Origin: Aquabacterium sp. A7-Y
GTDB lineage: Bacteria; Pseudomonadota; Gammaproteobacteria; Burkholderiales; Burkholderiaceae_C
Assembly: GCF_026153205.1 (NCBI RefSeq)
Contig: NZ_JAPFBW010000002.1
Location: 124,001-188,000 of the forward strand
Length of the DNA stretch: 64,000 nt
Direction of reading: 5' to 3'
Part shown: positions 40,716 through 49,653 of the stretch, piece by piece
Position numbering within the stretch: position 1 is the stretch's first letter
Layout of the letters: each line of letters opens with the position of its first letter
The notes under the pieces: generated by a model
What the model was told of the DNA's origin: nothing
The model's database searches: none
Seen by the model: only the letters and a program-made list of their open reading frames with translations
Program-made: the position numbers and the translations under genes

Positions 40716-41714
40716 ATGCGAATATCGACACAGCGAAGGCCCGGTGGGGCGCCCGTGCACATTGCACTGGCGCTGGTGCCTGGCTTCCTGGATGCCAGTT
40801 TGGGCATCACGCTGAACATCATTCAGACAGCGAATGCGCTCAGCCGTGCAGAGGGCAGATCCGATGCCTTTCGCCTGAGCTTGCATGGGCCCGCCAGGGG
40901 TGGCGTCGCCTCGGCATCCGGGCTCAGGGTGGCCGTCGAGCCTCTACGGGAGGCGCGCTGCGCCGACGTGCTCGTTGTACCCGGCGCCCTCCTGGAGAGC
41001 GCAACGGCGATGGAGGCATGGGTTGCCCAGCCGTCGATCGGGCGGTGGATCGATGCGGTGCGCGAGCGGCACGAGGCGGCTCTGCCGCTGGCGGCGTCCT
41101 GCGCCGGGACTTGGATGTTGGCCGAGGCTGGAGTGCTGGATGGTCTCCGCGCAACGACCGTCTGGTGGTTGGCTGCTGCGTTTCGACGACGCTATCCGCG
41201 TGTTCAGCTGGACACGGACGCGATCGTGGTCAGTGAAGGGCATGTGATCACGGCTGGAGCCGCCTTCGCGCACACGGACCTGATGCTGCACTTGGTGTCA
41301 CGTTGGGCGGGTACGCCACTCGCAGAGCGCTGCGCTCGCCTGCTGCTGGCCGACCTGCGCATGGCTCAGACGCGCCATACAAGCCTTGCGTGGATGGCCG
41401 AAGCCGACCCGCTGATGCGGCAGGCTTGCCGCTGGATCGACAAACACCTGTCCGACCCGATCAGCGTAGGCGCATTGGCTGCAGCGCTGCATCTGACCCC
41501 CAGGACGTTGGCGCGCCGATGTCACCAGACGCTCGGCTTATCGCCATGGCACCTGGTGCAACGCCGCCGCGTCGAAGCCTCTGTCGAGCTGCTTCGCACC
41601 ACAGCGCTGCCGTTCGAGAAGATTGCCGCCCGAGTGGGCTACACGGATGCATCGGCTCTGCGCAGGCTCATTCGACGTGAAATGGGTTTCACCCCGGCTG
41701 GTTTGCGCGACTGA
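40716..41714 (+). CDS. GlxA/FtrA-type AraC family transcriptional regulator
   Basis: A 332-residue protein. The N-terminal about 180 residues are a DJ-1/PfpI-like domain (HIALALVPGFLDASLGITLN, AASCAGTWMLAEAGVLDG with the nucleophile-elbow Cys). The C-terminal about 100 residues are the AraC pair of helix-turn-helix motifs (LAAALHLTPRTLARRCHQTL, IAARVGYTDASALRRLIRRE). ATG 40716 is chosen because upstream sequence is antisense to the HD gene. It is divergently transcribed from the HD-MAPEG operon across an 82-bp gap, which should hold its operator. Confidence 0.88.
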   Translation: MRISTQRRPGGAPVHIALALVPGFLDASLGITLNIIQTANALSRAEGRSDAFRLSLHGPARGGVASASGLRVAVEPLREARCADVLVVPGALLESATAMEAWVAQPSIGRWIDAVRERHEAALPLAASCAGTWMLAEAGVLDGLRATTVWWLAAAFRRRYPRVQLDTDAIVVSEGHVITAGAAFAHTDLMLHLVSRWAGTPLAERCARLLLADLRMAQTRHTSLAWMAEADPLMRQACRWIDKHLSDPISVGALAAALHLTPRTLARRCHQTLGLSPWHLVQRRRVEASVELLRTTALPFEKIAARVGYTDASALRRLIRREMGFTPAGLRD

Positions 41715-41777
41715 CGCAGGGAAACATCTAGTCGTGGGGGCAACTCCGCCTAGTACTACAGTCGTACAGTCCACTCG

Positions 41778-42191
41778 ATGAAAGCGACTGCCGAACTAAT
41801 AGGCTTGTTGATATTTCCCGCCCACCTCTACGTCGGCGCGGCGGCTGGCGCGCTCGTCTTTCTGGTTGCCCTCGTACGCAGGCGCTTCTCGTTGGCTGCT
41901 CTTGCGGTCGGCTTGTTCTTGGTCTGGTTCGCGCCCTTCGGGCTCATCCTCTTTTGGGCGTCATCGTGTGGGGCGTTCAGTGGCGACTGCGCAAATGCGA
42001 GTGATGAAAACCTGTTTCAATGCCTCGTGTTTGTTGGCATCTTGTCTTATTGGTTCTTACTGGTGCACCTTGGTTCCGCGACTGTGTCCAAGACAAGCGT
42101 AGCTCTGCGAGTCGCACCTCGTACTGGAAAGACATTCGCTGTTGTTGTGGTTGTCCTGCTGGCTGTGGCTGCAACGCTGGACACCGCGTGA
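41778..42191 (+). CDS. Hypothetical small membrane protein
   Basis: A 137-residue protein with four hydrophobic helices (LIGLLIFPAHLYVGAAAG, FLVALV, LAALAVGLFLVWFAPFGLIL, FAVVVVVLLAVAATL). The loop between helices 3 and 4 carries Cys residues (SSCGAFSGDC). The family is not recognised. It lies alone between the regulator gene and a long stretch without genes. Confidence 0.5.
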   Translation: MKATAELIGLLIFPAHLYVGAAAGALVFLVALVRRRFSLAALAVGLFLVWFAPFGLILFWASSCGAFSGDCANASDENLFQCLVFVGILSYWFLLVHLGSATVSKTSVALRVAPRTGKTFAVVVVVLLAVAATLDTA

Positions 42192-42872
42192 CGTTATATG
42201 CAGGCTTATAGCCCTTACAGAGACTTCCCATTGAGCCAGAGCTTCCTTCCTAGCCAACCCGCCGATGAACACGGACGTCCCGCCAGGCACTTCCCATCGT
42301 GGCGCTTCGATGGTCGTCTGACTCAGCCCGAGTACGCGCGGCTGCCCGGTGCCGAGGGAGACCGCGGGCATCAGTGCATCTTTTGCGGACACAGGGGCAT
42401 CTACCGTCGCACCCCCTACCGGACCACCACAACACTGGCCGACTGCTCGCGATGCGGTCATGAGCTGTGGTCCGAACCGGCTCGTCGATGCCGCCGACGA
42501 CATCGGGCACTCCACGCTGAACTTCGCTAGCCCAGCCCGGTTCAGTCCTGTTCGAGCAAGGTCTAACAGGCTCACAAAGGTGTTCGGGATACCGGCGGCA
42601 GCCCAACGTAACGTTCAGCGCCACCATACTCAACGGAGCTGTTGCGGCTGAAGGTTGCGGTGGCCGCCAAAACGGCCTCGCCCTCGCTCACTGCACTCTT
42701 ACCGCCCTTGTCAGCGTCCGCTCAGCCCATGGCGGACACAATCTACGGTCCGCGAAAATGTGCCCAGACCGGACGCCTATGAAGTAAGTGCCCCATCCAG
42801 ATGGATAGGGGACAAGCCAGTTGCGCGGACGTGAAAGCAGACCCGCTGACTCGCGCTCTCGGCGGCCTTTAG
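42192..42872. other. Gene-poor stretch, no supported feature
   Basis: ORFs on both strands overlap here (plus 42198-42530, minus 42057-42575), but none gives a recognisable protein, and the two contradict each other. The sequence is followed by the amidase remnant, so this is probably eroded DNA. Confidence 0.35.
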
Positions 42873-42932
42873 ATTTGTGGCGCCGGCTGTTATTGGAACT
42901 CTTCGGAGGTCTGGTTCCGGCCCTTGGCTTGA
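42873..42932 (+). pseudogene. Second, shorter 3' remnant of a Tae4-like amidase gene
   Basis: It translates as ICGAGCYWNSSEVWFRPLA before TGA 42930-42932, compared with TCGSGCFWNSSKVCFWPLA at the end of the 31822-32160 remnant. Only about 19 residues remain, preceded by a stop in frame. DNA similarity covers 51 bp. Confidence 0.6.
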
Positions 42933-42933
42933 C
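42883..42933 (+). repeat. Imperfect 51-bp direct repeat, copy 2 (amidase 3' end)
   Basis: It begins CCGGCTGTTATTGGAACTCT and ends CCCTTGGCTTGAC, same orientation as 32111-32161, with six mismatches by eye. Confidence 0.7.
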
Positions 42934-43284
42934 TTTGCAACGCTCCCCGCTGTCAGGCGTTGACGGTGTTGCGACGCCCCGTGGACAACAATCCGGTGCT
43001 CGTATCGGTAGATCCGGCGATGAGGGAGATATTTGCAGGACTGCAGGGGGCAGGGCATGAGGCGCTGAACGGATCCGTGCCTGGCAGCTGACCAACGCAC
43101 GAAGCTCATGACGGCCAGGCGCTCACGGCGGTGTGGAGGCCGCCCCATGCTGAACCGCGACACCACCCGTGTGCACCTTCATGAATCGATAGGTCTCTGC
43201 GATCCCCAGTTGTAGGTGGAGGACGTCCAAGGTGGGGCGGCACCCTTCACAATCATCCTTCGTTGGCAACAGGGAGGAAAATCG
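42934..43284. other. Intergenic, no feature recognised
   Basis: About 350 bp between the amidase remnant and the tse2 remnant. No gene or terminator was seen. It may contain the promoter for the toxin-immunity pair. Confidence 0.3.
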
Positions 43285-43841
43285 ATGAGCCAAGAACTGC
43301 GCAGGGTGTACGAGAAGGCCGGGGCGCTTGACCGCTATTTCGACGAAAGCACGCCCGTCGACCTGTATCGCGGCCGCCGCAAGGGGGACGCCACCGACCT
43401 GATGCAGCCCACATTGATCGGTTGGTACACGCATTAGGAGCCACGGCGCCCTGACGTGCTGGCGGTCAATCGGGAGGGGGTGAGTCCGCAGTATGTCGGA
43501 GGGGACATGAATCAGCTTGTGACGGAGGACAAGGCCAAGCCGCTCACTGCAGAGATCGTGCGCACGCCGACAAGTTGGTGGTCAAAGGGTGTTGAACGAT
43601 GAAAGGGGACCACCGGGGCGTTTCGGTGTTCGACAAGAAAAACACCCAACTGCGGAGCTTCGACTGGTACCGGCTCCCTGCCGGCACGGAATTGCCGCCT
43701 GCGCTCGCCGTGACCCGGGACTCGCCCTCCGCCACCAGCAGCAGGCCCATCCACTACACGGTCGCTCCGAAAGACGACATGCCGCTGTCTCTGTTTCTGC
43801 AGCACCTGAAGGGGCTGGCAGCGAAGGCCGTGGCCGAGTGA
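43285..43841 (+). pseudogene. tse2: Broken tse2-like T6SS toxin gene
   Basis: ATG 43285 has a good GGGAGGAAAATCG site. The first frame reads STPVDLYRGRRKGD, LMQPTLIGWYTH, then an in-frame TAG at 43435. It continues with RRPDVLAVNREGVSPQYVGG and ends at TGA 43600. A second frame from 43599 gives GVSVFDKKNTQL, LPAGTELPPALAVTRDS and RPIHYTVAPKDDMPLSLFL. Together these follow Tse2 of Pseudomonas aeruginosa (LTLYRAVFKAN, GTSVFDRAG, IPDGTDIPPDLKVKQDS, ATHYTIMPAKPM). Tse2 is an ADP-ribosyltransferase-like toxin acting in the cytoplasm. One stop and one frameshift make this copy non-functional unless sequencing is wrong. The immunity gene follows. Confidence 0.75.
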
Positions 43842-43864
43842 GACCGAATCAGGAGAAAAATCAT

Positions 43865-44110
43865 ATGTCTGAACTGTCGATGCAGTGTCTGGCGATTGCC
43901 GTCTCATCAGTGCTGAACGAGCGGGAACGACTGCTCAGTCGTATCCAGGAGATCTCGGAGGACGCCGAAGAGGAAGAGCGCCTGTCAGAGCGTGTCATGG
44001 ATATCGACCGCGTGCTCGGGGAGTTGGAGGAAGCCTATGAGGATCGCCGTGCAGAGGAGCCGCTGTATCCCAGCTTCGAAGCGCTTTATACGGCGATCTT
44101 CCCGACCTGA
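43865..44110 (+). CDS. tsi2: Tsi2-like immunity protein
   Basis: An 81-residue acidic helical protein starting at ATG 43865 after AGGAGAAAAATCAT. QCLAIAVSSVLNERERLLSR, then DIDRVLGELEEAYEDR, then PLYPSFEALYTAIF match the 77-residue Tsi2 pattern (VAIQCVAARTRELDAQL, DLAADDLKNAYE, PPYDRLI). Tsi2 binds and neutralises Tse2 in the cytoplasm as a dimer. The gene looks intact although its toxin gene is broken, so the cell may retain protection against Tse2-producing neighbours. Homology judged from memory of the Pseudomonas protein. Confidence 0.72.
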   Translation: MSELSMQCLAIAVSSVLNERERLLSRIQEISEDAEEEERLSERVMDIDRVLGELEEAYEDRRAEEPLYPSFEALYTAIFPT

Positions 44111-44343
44111 ACGCCGTAGCGCCAGGCGGTGCTTGCCGCATATCTCTGTACCGCTCGGCACCTGGCATGCGTGCGGCGTACGCCGGTTGTCCCGCAGTCT
44201 GACCGGGATCAAGCCTGCACTTGGAAGCTTGCCGGTGGGGAGCCGATCGTTCTCCTTTCTGGTTGTGCTGCCCACCAGGCAGTCGTGTCGCGGATGCCAT
44301 CGGGGTCGCCGTTTCTGGCATCCGCCGCAAGCAGTTTGTGCTT

Positions 44344-44943
44344 CTACTTTTGCTGCAGATTTCGCTGGAGTAGCCGAACAGCCAGAGCAAGCGGAGGCTT
44401 GGCCACAGGTTCGATTCGGATACCGTCCGCTCCCTTGCGCCAAAGCGCGGCCTGTTGGGCGTGCAAGACCAGCGGCGGGGAGTCGCCGCCCACGAGGCGA
44501 ACCGCGCCCGTCATACAGAGGACGAACACCGCGTCCGCCGGAGGTAGGTCGTTTCCCTTGTCGACCCAGGTTGCAGAGGACCAGAACCGGTCGCGACGAA
44601 GCAGGATGCTCAGGTTCTCCGTGGGCCCGTCGATCGGCTCTGCATGGAGCTTGGCTTCGCCCTTGAAGAAGACCGGCGTTTTCGGGTCGTTGAAGTGCAC
44701 CGTGGTCATGTCTTCCAAGAACGTGAGGCGGAGGCCTGCTCCACGGAGCAGCACGATGGAGCGGTCAATTCCAGGGAACGAGGAGAACGGCGAGTTTTTC
44801 GTGGTTTCAGCCCAGGCGAGATGCCAATCGAGCGACTCATATCCTGCACCTCGCGGCTCTACTGCGATCTGTCGCATCAGCCCTGCACCGTTCTTCCACG
44901 GCACCTTCGGAATCTCGTTGAGATCGAACAGTTCGAATGGCAT
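44344..44943 (-). CDS. HutD/Ves family protein
   Basis: A 199-residue bicupin. The family start is clear: IPKVPWKNGAGLMRQIAVEP, then DWHLAWAETTKNSPFSSFPG and IDRSIVLLRGAGLRL. HutD is linked to histidine utilisation and Ves to cold-related regulation; the biochemical role is not settled. No hut genes lie nearby. It follows the histidine-kinase-like gene by 2 bp on the same strand, so it is probably the last gene of the signalling operon. Confidence 0.85.
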   Translation of the reverse strand: MPFELFDLNEIPKVPWKNGAGLMRQIAVEPRGAGYESLDWHLAWAETTKNSPFSSFPGIDRSIVLLRGAGLRLTFLEDMTTVHFNDPKTPVFFKGEAKLHAEPIDGPTENLSILLRRDRFWSSATWVDKGNDLPPADAVFVLCMTGAVRLVGGDSPPLVLHAQQAALWRKGADGIRIEPVAKPPLALAVRLLQRNLQQK

Positions 44944-44945
44944 GG

Positions 44946-47045
44946 CTACTTCTCCTCTTTGAGTTGCTCCACGGAAAAAAAACTTGCACCGATGGATCTG
45001 TCGGCGGTGGCTGGAAGCTCCGCTACCGGCGAGAAGGCGGCCTTGAAGCTAACGCACGAGGGGGCGTGGTCGTCAAAGAAAAGTCCGCCGCCTGTCAACT
45101 CGGCTACCTTACGGCTCAGTTCCAGCGCGAGAGATGCCGGCTCTGATGGGTCCAAGCTTCGAAAGATCTCCCGCAGGCTCGAAGAGCCACGAGTGCAGTC
45201 CACTGCCCCGGCGCCGGCCGTGCACAGGTCGAGCCGCAGCAGGACCTGCCGATCACCTTGCAGTTCGTGGTCCGCTCGTACTTCGATGGTCCGACTGGAA
45301 CCGTGCTCGCACACCACCTTCAGCAGGTTGAACAACGCATGTCGAAGGCGCCTCGCGTCCCCCCACAGCGAATCAGGCAGGTCTGGGCTGAGCCGCACGG
45401 AGAAACTGCAACGCTTCCCAGCCGCCGTATCGAGGGCCCGCGCCACGACGTCGTCGAGCAAGGCGCGCGGCACGAATGCTTCGGAGGCGGACTGCACAGC
45501 GCCCGCGCTCAGTCTGGACATGTCGAGCATGTTGTCGACGACCGCCAGGACCTGACGCGTTGCCTCGCGCGCCCAGTTCGCATAACGGTGCGCACACTCG
45601 TCCATCCGCCCGCGAGACACAAACTCGATCATTCCGAGCGCGGTGTTGGCTGGCTCGGAGATCTGTCGACAGACGGTGGCGATGGAGTGCATGCGCGCTT
45701 CCTCAGCGGCCCGCACCGCCTCCCGGGAGCGAGCCAGCTCGCGCTCCGTCGATGTGACGTCGCGGTACACGCTCACAACTCCGCCGGAAGGTGTCTCGGC
45801 GTCCGTGACGTGAACCAGCAGATCCGATCGGACCTCGTACTCGGATTCGGAATGGCCGCTCCCGTGGTCCGACAGGCGCCGCCGCACGACTGCATCCCGT
45901 TCCGCATCAGTGGCGTCGGGCAACATCGCCTGAACGGCTGCCCGCACCAGCACGTCGTAATGAACGCCGGGCTTCAACACTGCTGTCAGGCTGGGGAAGA
46001 GTTCGATGAATCGCCGATTCCAGGCCACGACACGGTGCTCGGAATCGCATAGCAAGAGACCATCTCGAATCGAAGCAAGCGCCTGGTCCAGCCAATCCTT
46101 GTTGTCCTGAATTGCTTGACGGGCCAGGTCAAGACGCCGGATGTACCAATGGGTCACCCCCGCAGTGCTGAGAATGACCATGACCAGGATCGCGCTCACC
46201 GTCAGCACAAGGGCGCGGTCTCCAGACCACCGCGCACCGACCGACTCCATGGGGATGCTGACCGCGAGCACGAGCCCGCCATGCAGGAGGTCCCGGGCAG
46301 CCACAAGCGCCGGGGCGCCATCGATGCGGCCCAAGCCGATGTGGGCACTGCCATCCCGGTGCTCGGGATGGAGCGGCTGAGCGACACGCTGGGCGGCCGG
46401 GAGGCCGCTAGGTGGCTCGCTGACAATCAGCTGGCCGTCGTCACGTTCCAAAGTGATCGTCAGCGGCTCGCCCATCCCGCTCGGCGACAGCGCGCTCGCC
46501 AGTTGCCGCAGCGGGACGACGGCCACGGCGGCCAGCGTCCCGAACGGACGCGCGAAGTAGAGCACCATCTCTCTGCTGGCGAAGCTCTCTGTGGGCTGGC
46601 TGATGTTCAGGGATGGCGCTTCCTGCTCAAACGTTGCCTCGACGAAGCCACGGGGGAACTCAAGGCCCGACAGCACGGTTGTCGGCAGGGAGGCGGCAAC
46701 CACCGTTCCATCGCGAGACACAAGCGCGATGTCGCGGACAAACAGGGTTCGCTTCACGGCGTCCACCAGCAGGCGTTGTGATCGCTGCGGATCGGTTGCT
46801 TCATGCTCATCGCCACCCGGCTGCGCCAGATCCGCCAATCCGGCCAACAGCACGTCAATGCCGAGGAACGTGCGGTTCACGACCGCCTCGGCACCGGCTG
46901 CTGTCAGTATTGCGCGGGTCCTGCCCTGTTCGATCGCGTCGGCGCGGCCGCGCAGCATCAGCAACGCCGCGATGATGCCGACGATGACGAGGAAGGCGCA
47001 GGCAACGCCCCACAGGGCGAAGAGGATCCAGCGACGGGAGCGCAT
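44946..47045 (-). CDS. Histidine-kinase-like membrane protein lacking key catalytic residues
   Basis: 699 residues from ATG 47045, 5 bp after the TRAP-type gene. There is an N-terminal helix (about 5-30), a periplasmic region, a second helix (about 280-300), then a PAS-like domain (about 315-435) and kinase-like domains. At the phosphoacceptor, the usual S-H-E-x-x-x-P reads CRQISEP, so His is Arg460. In the N box the second Asn is Val577 (LFNLLKVVCE), and the D-x-G-x-G motif is CTAGAGA. It therefore should not autophosphorylate and may act as a scaffold or a sensor passing signal to the NarX-type kinase. A start at 47117 is possible. Confidence 0.75.
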   Translation of the reverse strand: MRSRRWILFALWGVACAFLVIVGIIAALLMLRGRADAIEQGRTRAILTAAGAEAVVNRTFLGIDVLLAGLADLAQPGGDEHEATDPQRSQRLLVDAVKRTLFVRDIALVSRDGTVVAASLPTTVLSGLEFPRGFVEATFEQEAPSLNISQPTESFASREMVLYFARPFGTLAAVAVVPLRQLASALSPSGMGEPLTITLERDDGQLIVSEPPSGLPAAQRVAQPLHPEHRDGSAHIGLGRIDGAPALVAARDLLHGGLVLAVSIPMESVGARWSGDRALVLTVSAILVMVILSTAGVTHWYIRRLDLARQAIQDNKDWLDQALASIRDGLLLCDSEHRVVAWNRRFIELFPSLTAVLKPGVHYDVLVRAAVQAMLPDATDAERDAVVRRRLSDHGSGHSESEYEVRSDLLVHVTDAETPSGGVVSVYRDVTSTERELARSREAVRAAEEARMHSIATVCRQISEPANTALGMIEFVSRGRMDECAHRYANWAREATRQVLAVVDNMLDMSRLSAGAVQSASEAFVPRALLDDVVARALDTAAGKRCSFSVRLSPDLPDSLWGDARRLRHALFNLLKVVCEHGSSRTIEVRADHELQGDRQVLLRLDLCTAGAGAVDCTRGSSSLREIFRSLDPSEPASLALELSRKVAELTGGGLFFDDHAPSCVSFKAAFSPVAELPATADRSIGASFFSVEQLKEEK

Positions 47046-47049
47046 CGGG

Positions 47050-48150
47050 CTACCGAGGCTTGCTCTCGGACGCAGAGATGGGCTTGAGCGTCTGGTTCCA
47101 AAGCTTGGCGCATTCATTGCCGCATCGTTTGAACCACCGCGGTAGCACGACGGATTCGAAGATCTGCCGAAGGCGTTCGACGTCGGCGGCACTCGGCTTC
47201 ACTTCGACCATCGTGCCTTTGCGTCCGTTGGCGCATCCCTTGCCACCGGTATTGCAGATCACGCCTTCAAGCGTTTCTCGATCGGCCTCGGCCCAGATCT
47301 CCGCCTCCAGCCGGGGAAGCTCCACACTGAGCAGCTCTCGCACGTCGCCGGGCAACGCGCGCCACGTCGCCCCCGATGCAGCGAAGACAGACGTCCCCCA
47401 GCTCACTGGCATGCTGAAGATGTGCGTGGTGACTTCATGCAGACCGAGGGTGTTGCCCGACATCGACCCCGTGATGGCGCAATCTGTATTGCCCGATTTC
47501 ATCGACGCCATCAGCTCGGCGAAGCCGGTTTTGACCGCTGTGGCACCCAGCGCATCGACCAGGTCGGACTGCGATGGCGTCGATGTTCGAATGCGCCTAC
47601 CTGCCAAGTCGCGGAGTCCCGTGAATCGGTCCTTGCAGAACAACATCTGCGCGGGGTAGGCATAGACGGCCAGCAATTCGATGCCATAGCGATCCCGCAG
47701 CAATTGCGCCATGTAAGGGCGCAAGGCAGCCGCTGCACGGCGCATCGAACCGACGTCCGGGGCTAACGCGGCCAAGTCAGCCGCGCCGAATTCAGGGTTG
47801 GTGGAGGCAGCGATGCCGACCAGCAAAGTGCCGAACTGCAGAACACCGGCTTCCATGAGGCGCAACGTCTCGGTGCCGCGGATACCCGCTTGGTCGAACG
47901 GGACGATGTCGGCCGTGACGCGGCCTTTGGTGCGGGCTGGCAGCACCTCTGTCCAGAACGGTTTCTCGTGACGGGTGTACTGGTGCACGTTCGCCAGCCC
48001 ACCGAGAACGTGCAGCTTCAGTGGAGGTGCGTCGCTCTGCTTGGCTGTTTGCGGATTCGGTGGATCAGCGGCGAACGAGAGGTGCAGCGACATGCCGGCG
48101 GCGAATGCCAGCACTATGCGGGCGGCGACGCCCTTCCTTCGCGGTTGCAT
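47050..48150 (-). CDS. TRAP-type periplasmic substrate-binding protein (DctP family)
   Basis: A 366-residue protein with a signal peptide (RIVLAFAAGMSLHLSFAADP). The mature part has the DctP layout: WTEVLPARTKGRVTADIVPF, GTETLRLMEAGVLQFG, then RDLAGRRIRTSTPSQSDLVD and SMKSGNTDCAITG. No DctQ/DctM membrane genes are present. It lies between a two-component pair and a kinase-like membrane protein, so it more probably presents a ligand to the sensors than to a transporter. The ligand is unknown. Confidence 0.8.
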   Translation of the reverse strand: MQPRRKGVAARIVLAFAAGMSLHLSFAADPPNPQTAKQSDAPPLKLHVLGGLANVHQYTRHEKPFWTEVLPARTKGRVTADIVPFDQAGIRGTETLRLMEAGVLQFGTLLVGIAASTNPEFGAADLAALAPDVGSMRRAAAALRPYMAQLLRDRYGIELLAVYAYPAQMLFCKDRFTGLRDLAGRRIRTSTPSQSDLVDALGATAVKTGFAELMASMKSGNTDCAITGSMSGNTLGLHEVTTHIFSMPVSWGTSVFAASGATWRALPGDVRELLSVELPRLEAEIWAEADRETLEGVICNTGGKGCANGRKGTMVEVKPSAADVERLRQIFESVVLPRWFKRCGNECAKLWNQTLKPISASESKPR

Positions 48151-48210
48151 GGCTGTTCATCTCCCTGATGTCTATACCCTGCATACGGCGGCTCTGTCGA
48201 TTCATCGGCA

Positions 48211-49638
48211 CTAGAGCAAGGCTGTGATGACCGTGCCTGCATCGCCCGATGTAACGCTGAACACCCCACCTTGTCGTTCCACGCGTTCCCGCATGCCGAT
48301 CATTCCGAGGCCGGCTCCTTCACCCGCAACTGCCTTCAGGCCCTGTCCGTCATCGGCGACAACGAGGCGCAAACGGTGAGGCGGTGCTTCGCGGTCGAGT
48401 GCGACCGCGACATGCTTCGCATCGGCATGCTTGATGACGTTCGAGATCGCTTCCTGGGCTACTCGGAACGCGGTGATCGAAAGATTGTTTGGCAGGTCAG
48501 ATGCAGGAATGCTCGACCGGTACTCGAAGTTGCAGTCCGGGTGCGTGTTGTCCATGCGGCGCACCATCTCTTCAATCGCTCCGCTCAGGCCGAGTGTCTC
48601 CAGGAGTTCCGGGCGCAACTGCGTGACAATATTCCGCGTGCTGGAGTACAGGTCGTTGGCGGTGGCAACGATGTGCCGGGCCATCGATTCGATCTCGGGT
48701 TGCTCGCAGGCTGCGGTCCTTGACGCAATGGTTTCGGCTCGCAGGCGGAGGGAAACGAGTTCTGCATTGATCGTGTCATGGAGCTCCAGGGCGATGCGCT
48801 GGCGCTCCTCCTCCACCATTCGATCGCCATACGCCAGCAGCCGCTGGTTCTCTCTGGCGCTTCGCGCCGCAGCACTCACAGCGGCCTGCAGATCCCGCGT
48901 TTGGACAGCGATTGCCTCTTGCTGCCGCTGTCGGCTGCCAGCCAGTTGTTGCGCCACCTGCTCGATGGCCGCATGCAACGCTCCCAGCTCGCCTCGGAAC
49001 ACGGCCGTCGTCTCCCGCGGAGGCGGCTCGGAGCGCGCCAGCGCCTGAATGGCACTTGCTGCTTCTTCTATCGGTCTGCTCACCTGCCGGGTCAGCTGTA
49101 GTGCCAGAACGCCGCACATCCCACCGGCGGCCAGGAGAACACTCATCCAGATGGCCAGCTGAATACGTTTGCCACTCTCCAACTGCGGCGATGCGACAAA
49201 AACGCGGACGAATCCCTTGTGCTGGGAAGCGGCCGTATGAGCATCAGCACGCGCCGAGTCGACGACCTGCATCGGAACCTCCACGGTCGCGTACGGTTCG
49301 TCCTGCGGCACTTCCCCGAAGGCGAGGAGTGGGTTTCGCCTGCCGTCGAGCAGGGTGATCTGCTTGATGCTCGGGTCGGCCGCAATCACGGCCTGCATGG
49401 AACGGCGTGCGGCTGCCTTGTCGCCCTGAATGAGGTCGTACTGCGCACTTTCTGCGAGGGCGGAGGCGGCCAGTTCGGCACGAGCAAGCAACTCCGCCTC
49501 TGCATTGCCTTGGATGGCCAGGTACACGATGCCTGCGCAGGCCACGAGCAGGACCGGCAGCGGCAAACTTGCGGCCACGAGCAGGCGCGCCTTGATCGAC
49601 GGACCTCGCAGAACACCGGGGGCTGACGACATGCGCAT
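48211..49638 (-). CDS. NarX-type sensor histidine kinase
   Basis: A 475-residue kinase: first helix about 18-40, periplasmic sensor region, second helix about 165-185 and a HAMP-like segment (QVSRPIEEAASAIQALA). HisKA_3 is EEERQRIALELHDTINAEL with the phospho-His, followed by LRPELLETLGLSGAIEEM. The HATPase has QEAISNVIKHADAKHVAVAL, DDGQGL and GLGMIGMRERVE. All catalytic motifs are intact. The response regulator lies 15 bp upstream on the same strand, and the TRAP-type protein gene is 60 bp downstream. Confidence 0.92.
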   Translation of the reverse strand: MRMSSAPGVLRGPSIKARLLVAASLPLPVLLVACAGIVYLAIQGNAEAELLARAELAASALAESAQYDLIQGDKAAARRSMQAVIAADPSIKQITLLDGRRNPLLAFGEVPQDEPYATVEVPMQVVDSARADAHTAASQHKGFVRVFVASPQLESGKRIQLAIWMSVLLAAGGMCGVLALQLTRQVSRPIEEAASAIQALARSEPPPRETTAVFRGELGALHAAIEQVAQQLAGSRQRQQEAIAVQTRDLQAAVSAAARSARENQRLLAYGDRMVEEERQRIALELHDTINAELVSLRLRAETIASRTAACEQPEIESMARHIVATANDLYSSTRNIVTQLRPELLETLGLSGAIEEMVRRMDNTHPDCNFEYRSSIPASDLPNNLSITAFRVAQEAISNVIKHADAKHVAVALDREAPPHRLRLVVADDGQGLKAVAGEGAGLGMIGMRERVERQGGVFSVTSGDAGTVITALL

Positions 49639-49653
49639 TGCCGTCCGGGCCAG

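Noticed and set aside
42198-42530. Plus-strand ORF with C-x2-C pairs like a zinc ribbon
   Set aside because: It lacks the GHxW pattern of the true repeat genes, has no ribosome site, and a similarly plausible ORF lies on the other strand.
44111-44343. Possible continuation of the tse2-tsi2 unit
   Set aside because: ORFs here run antisense to hutD-type sequence and show no effector or immunity features.
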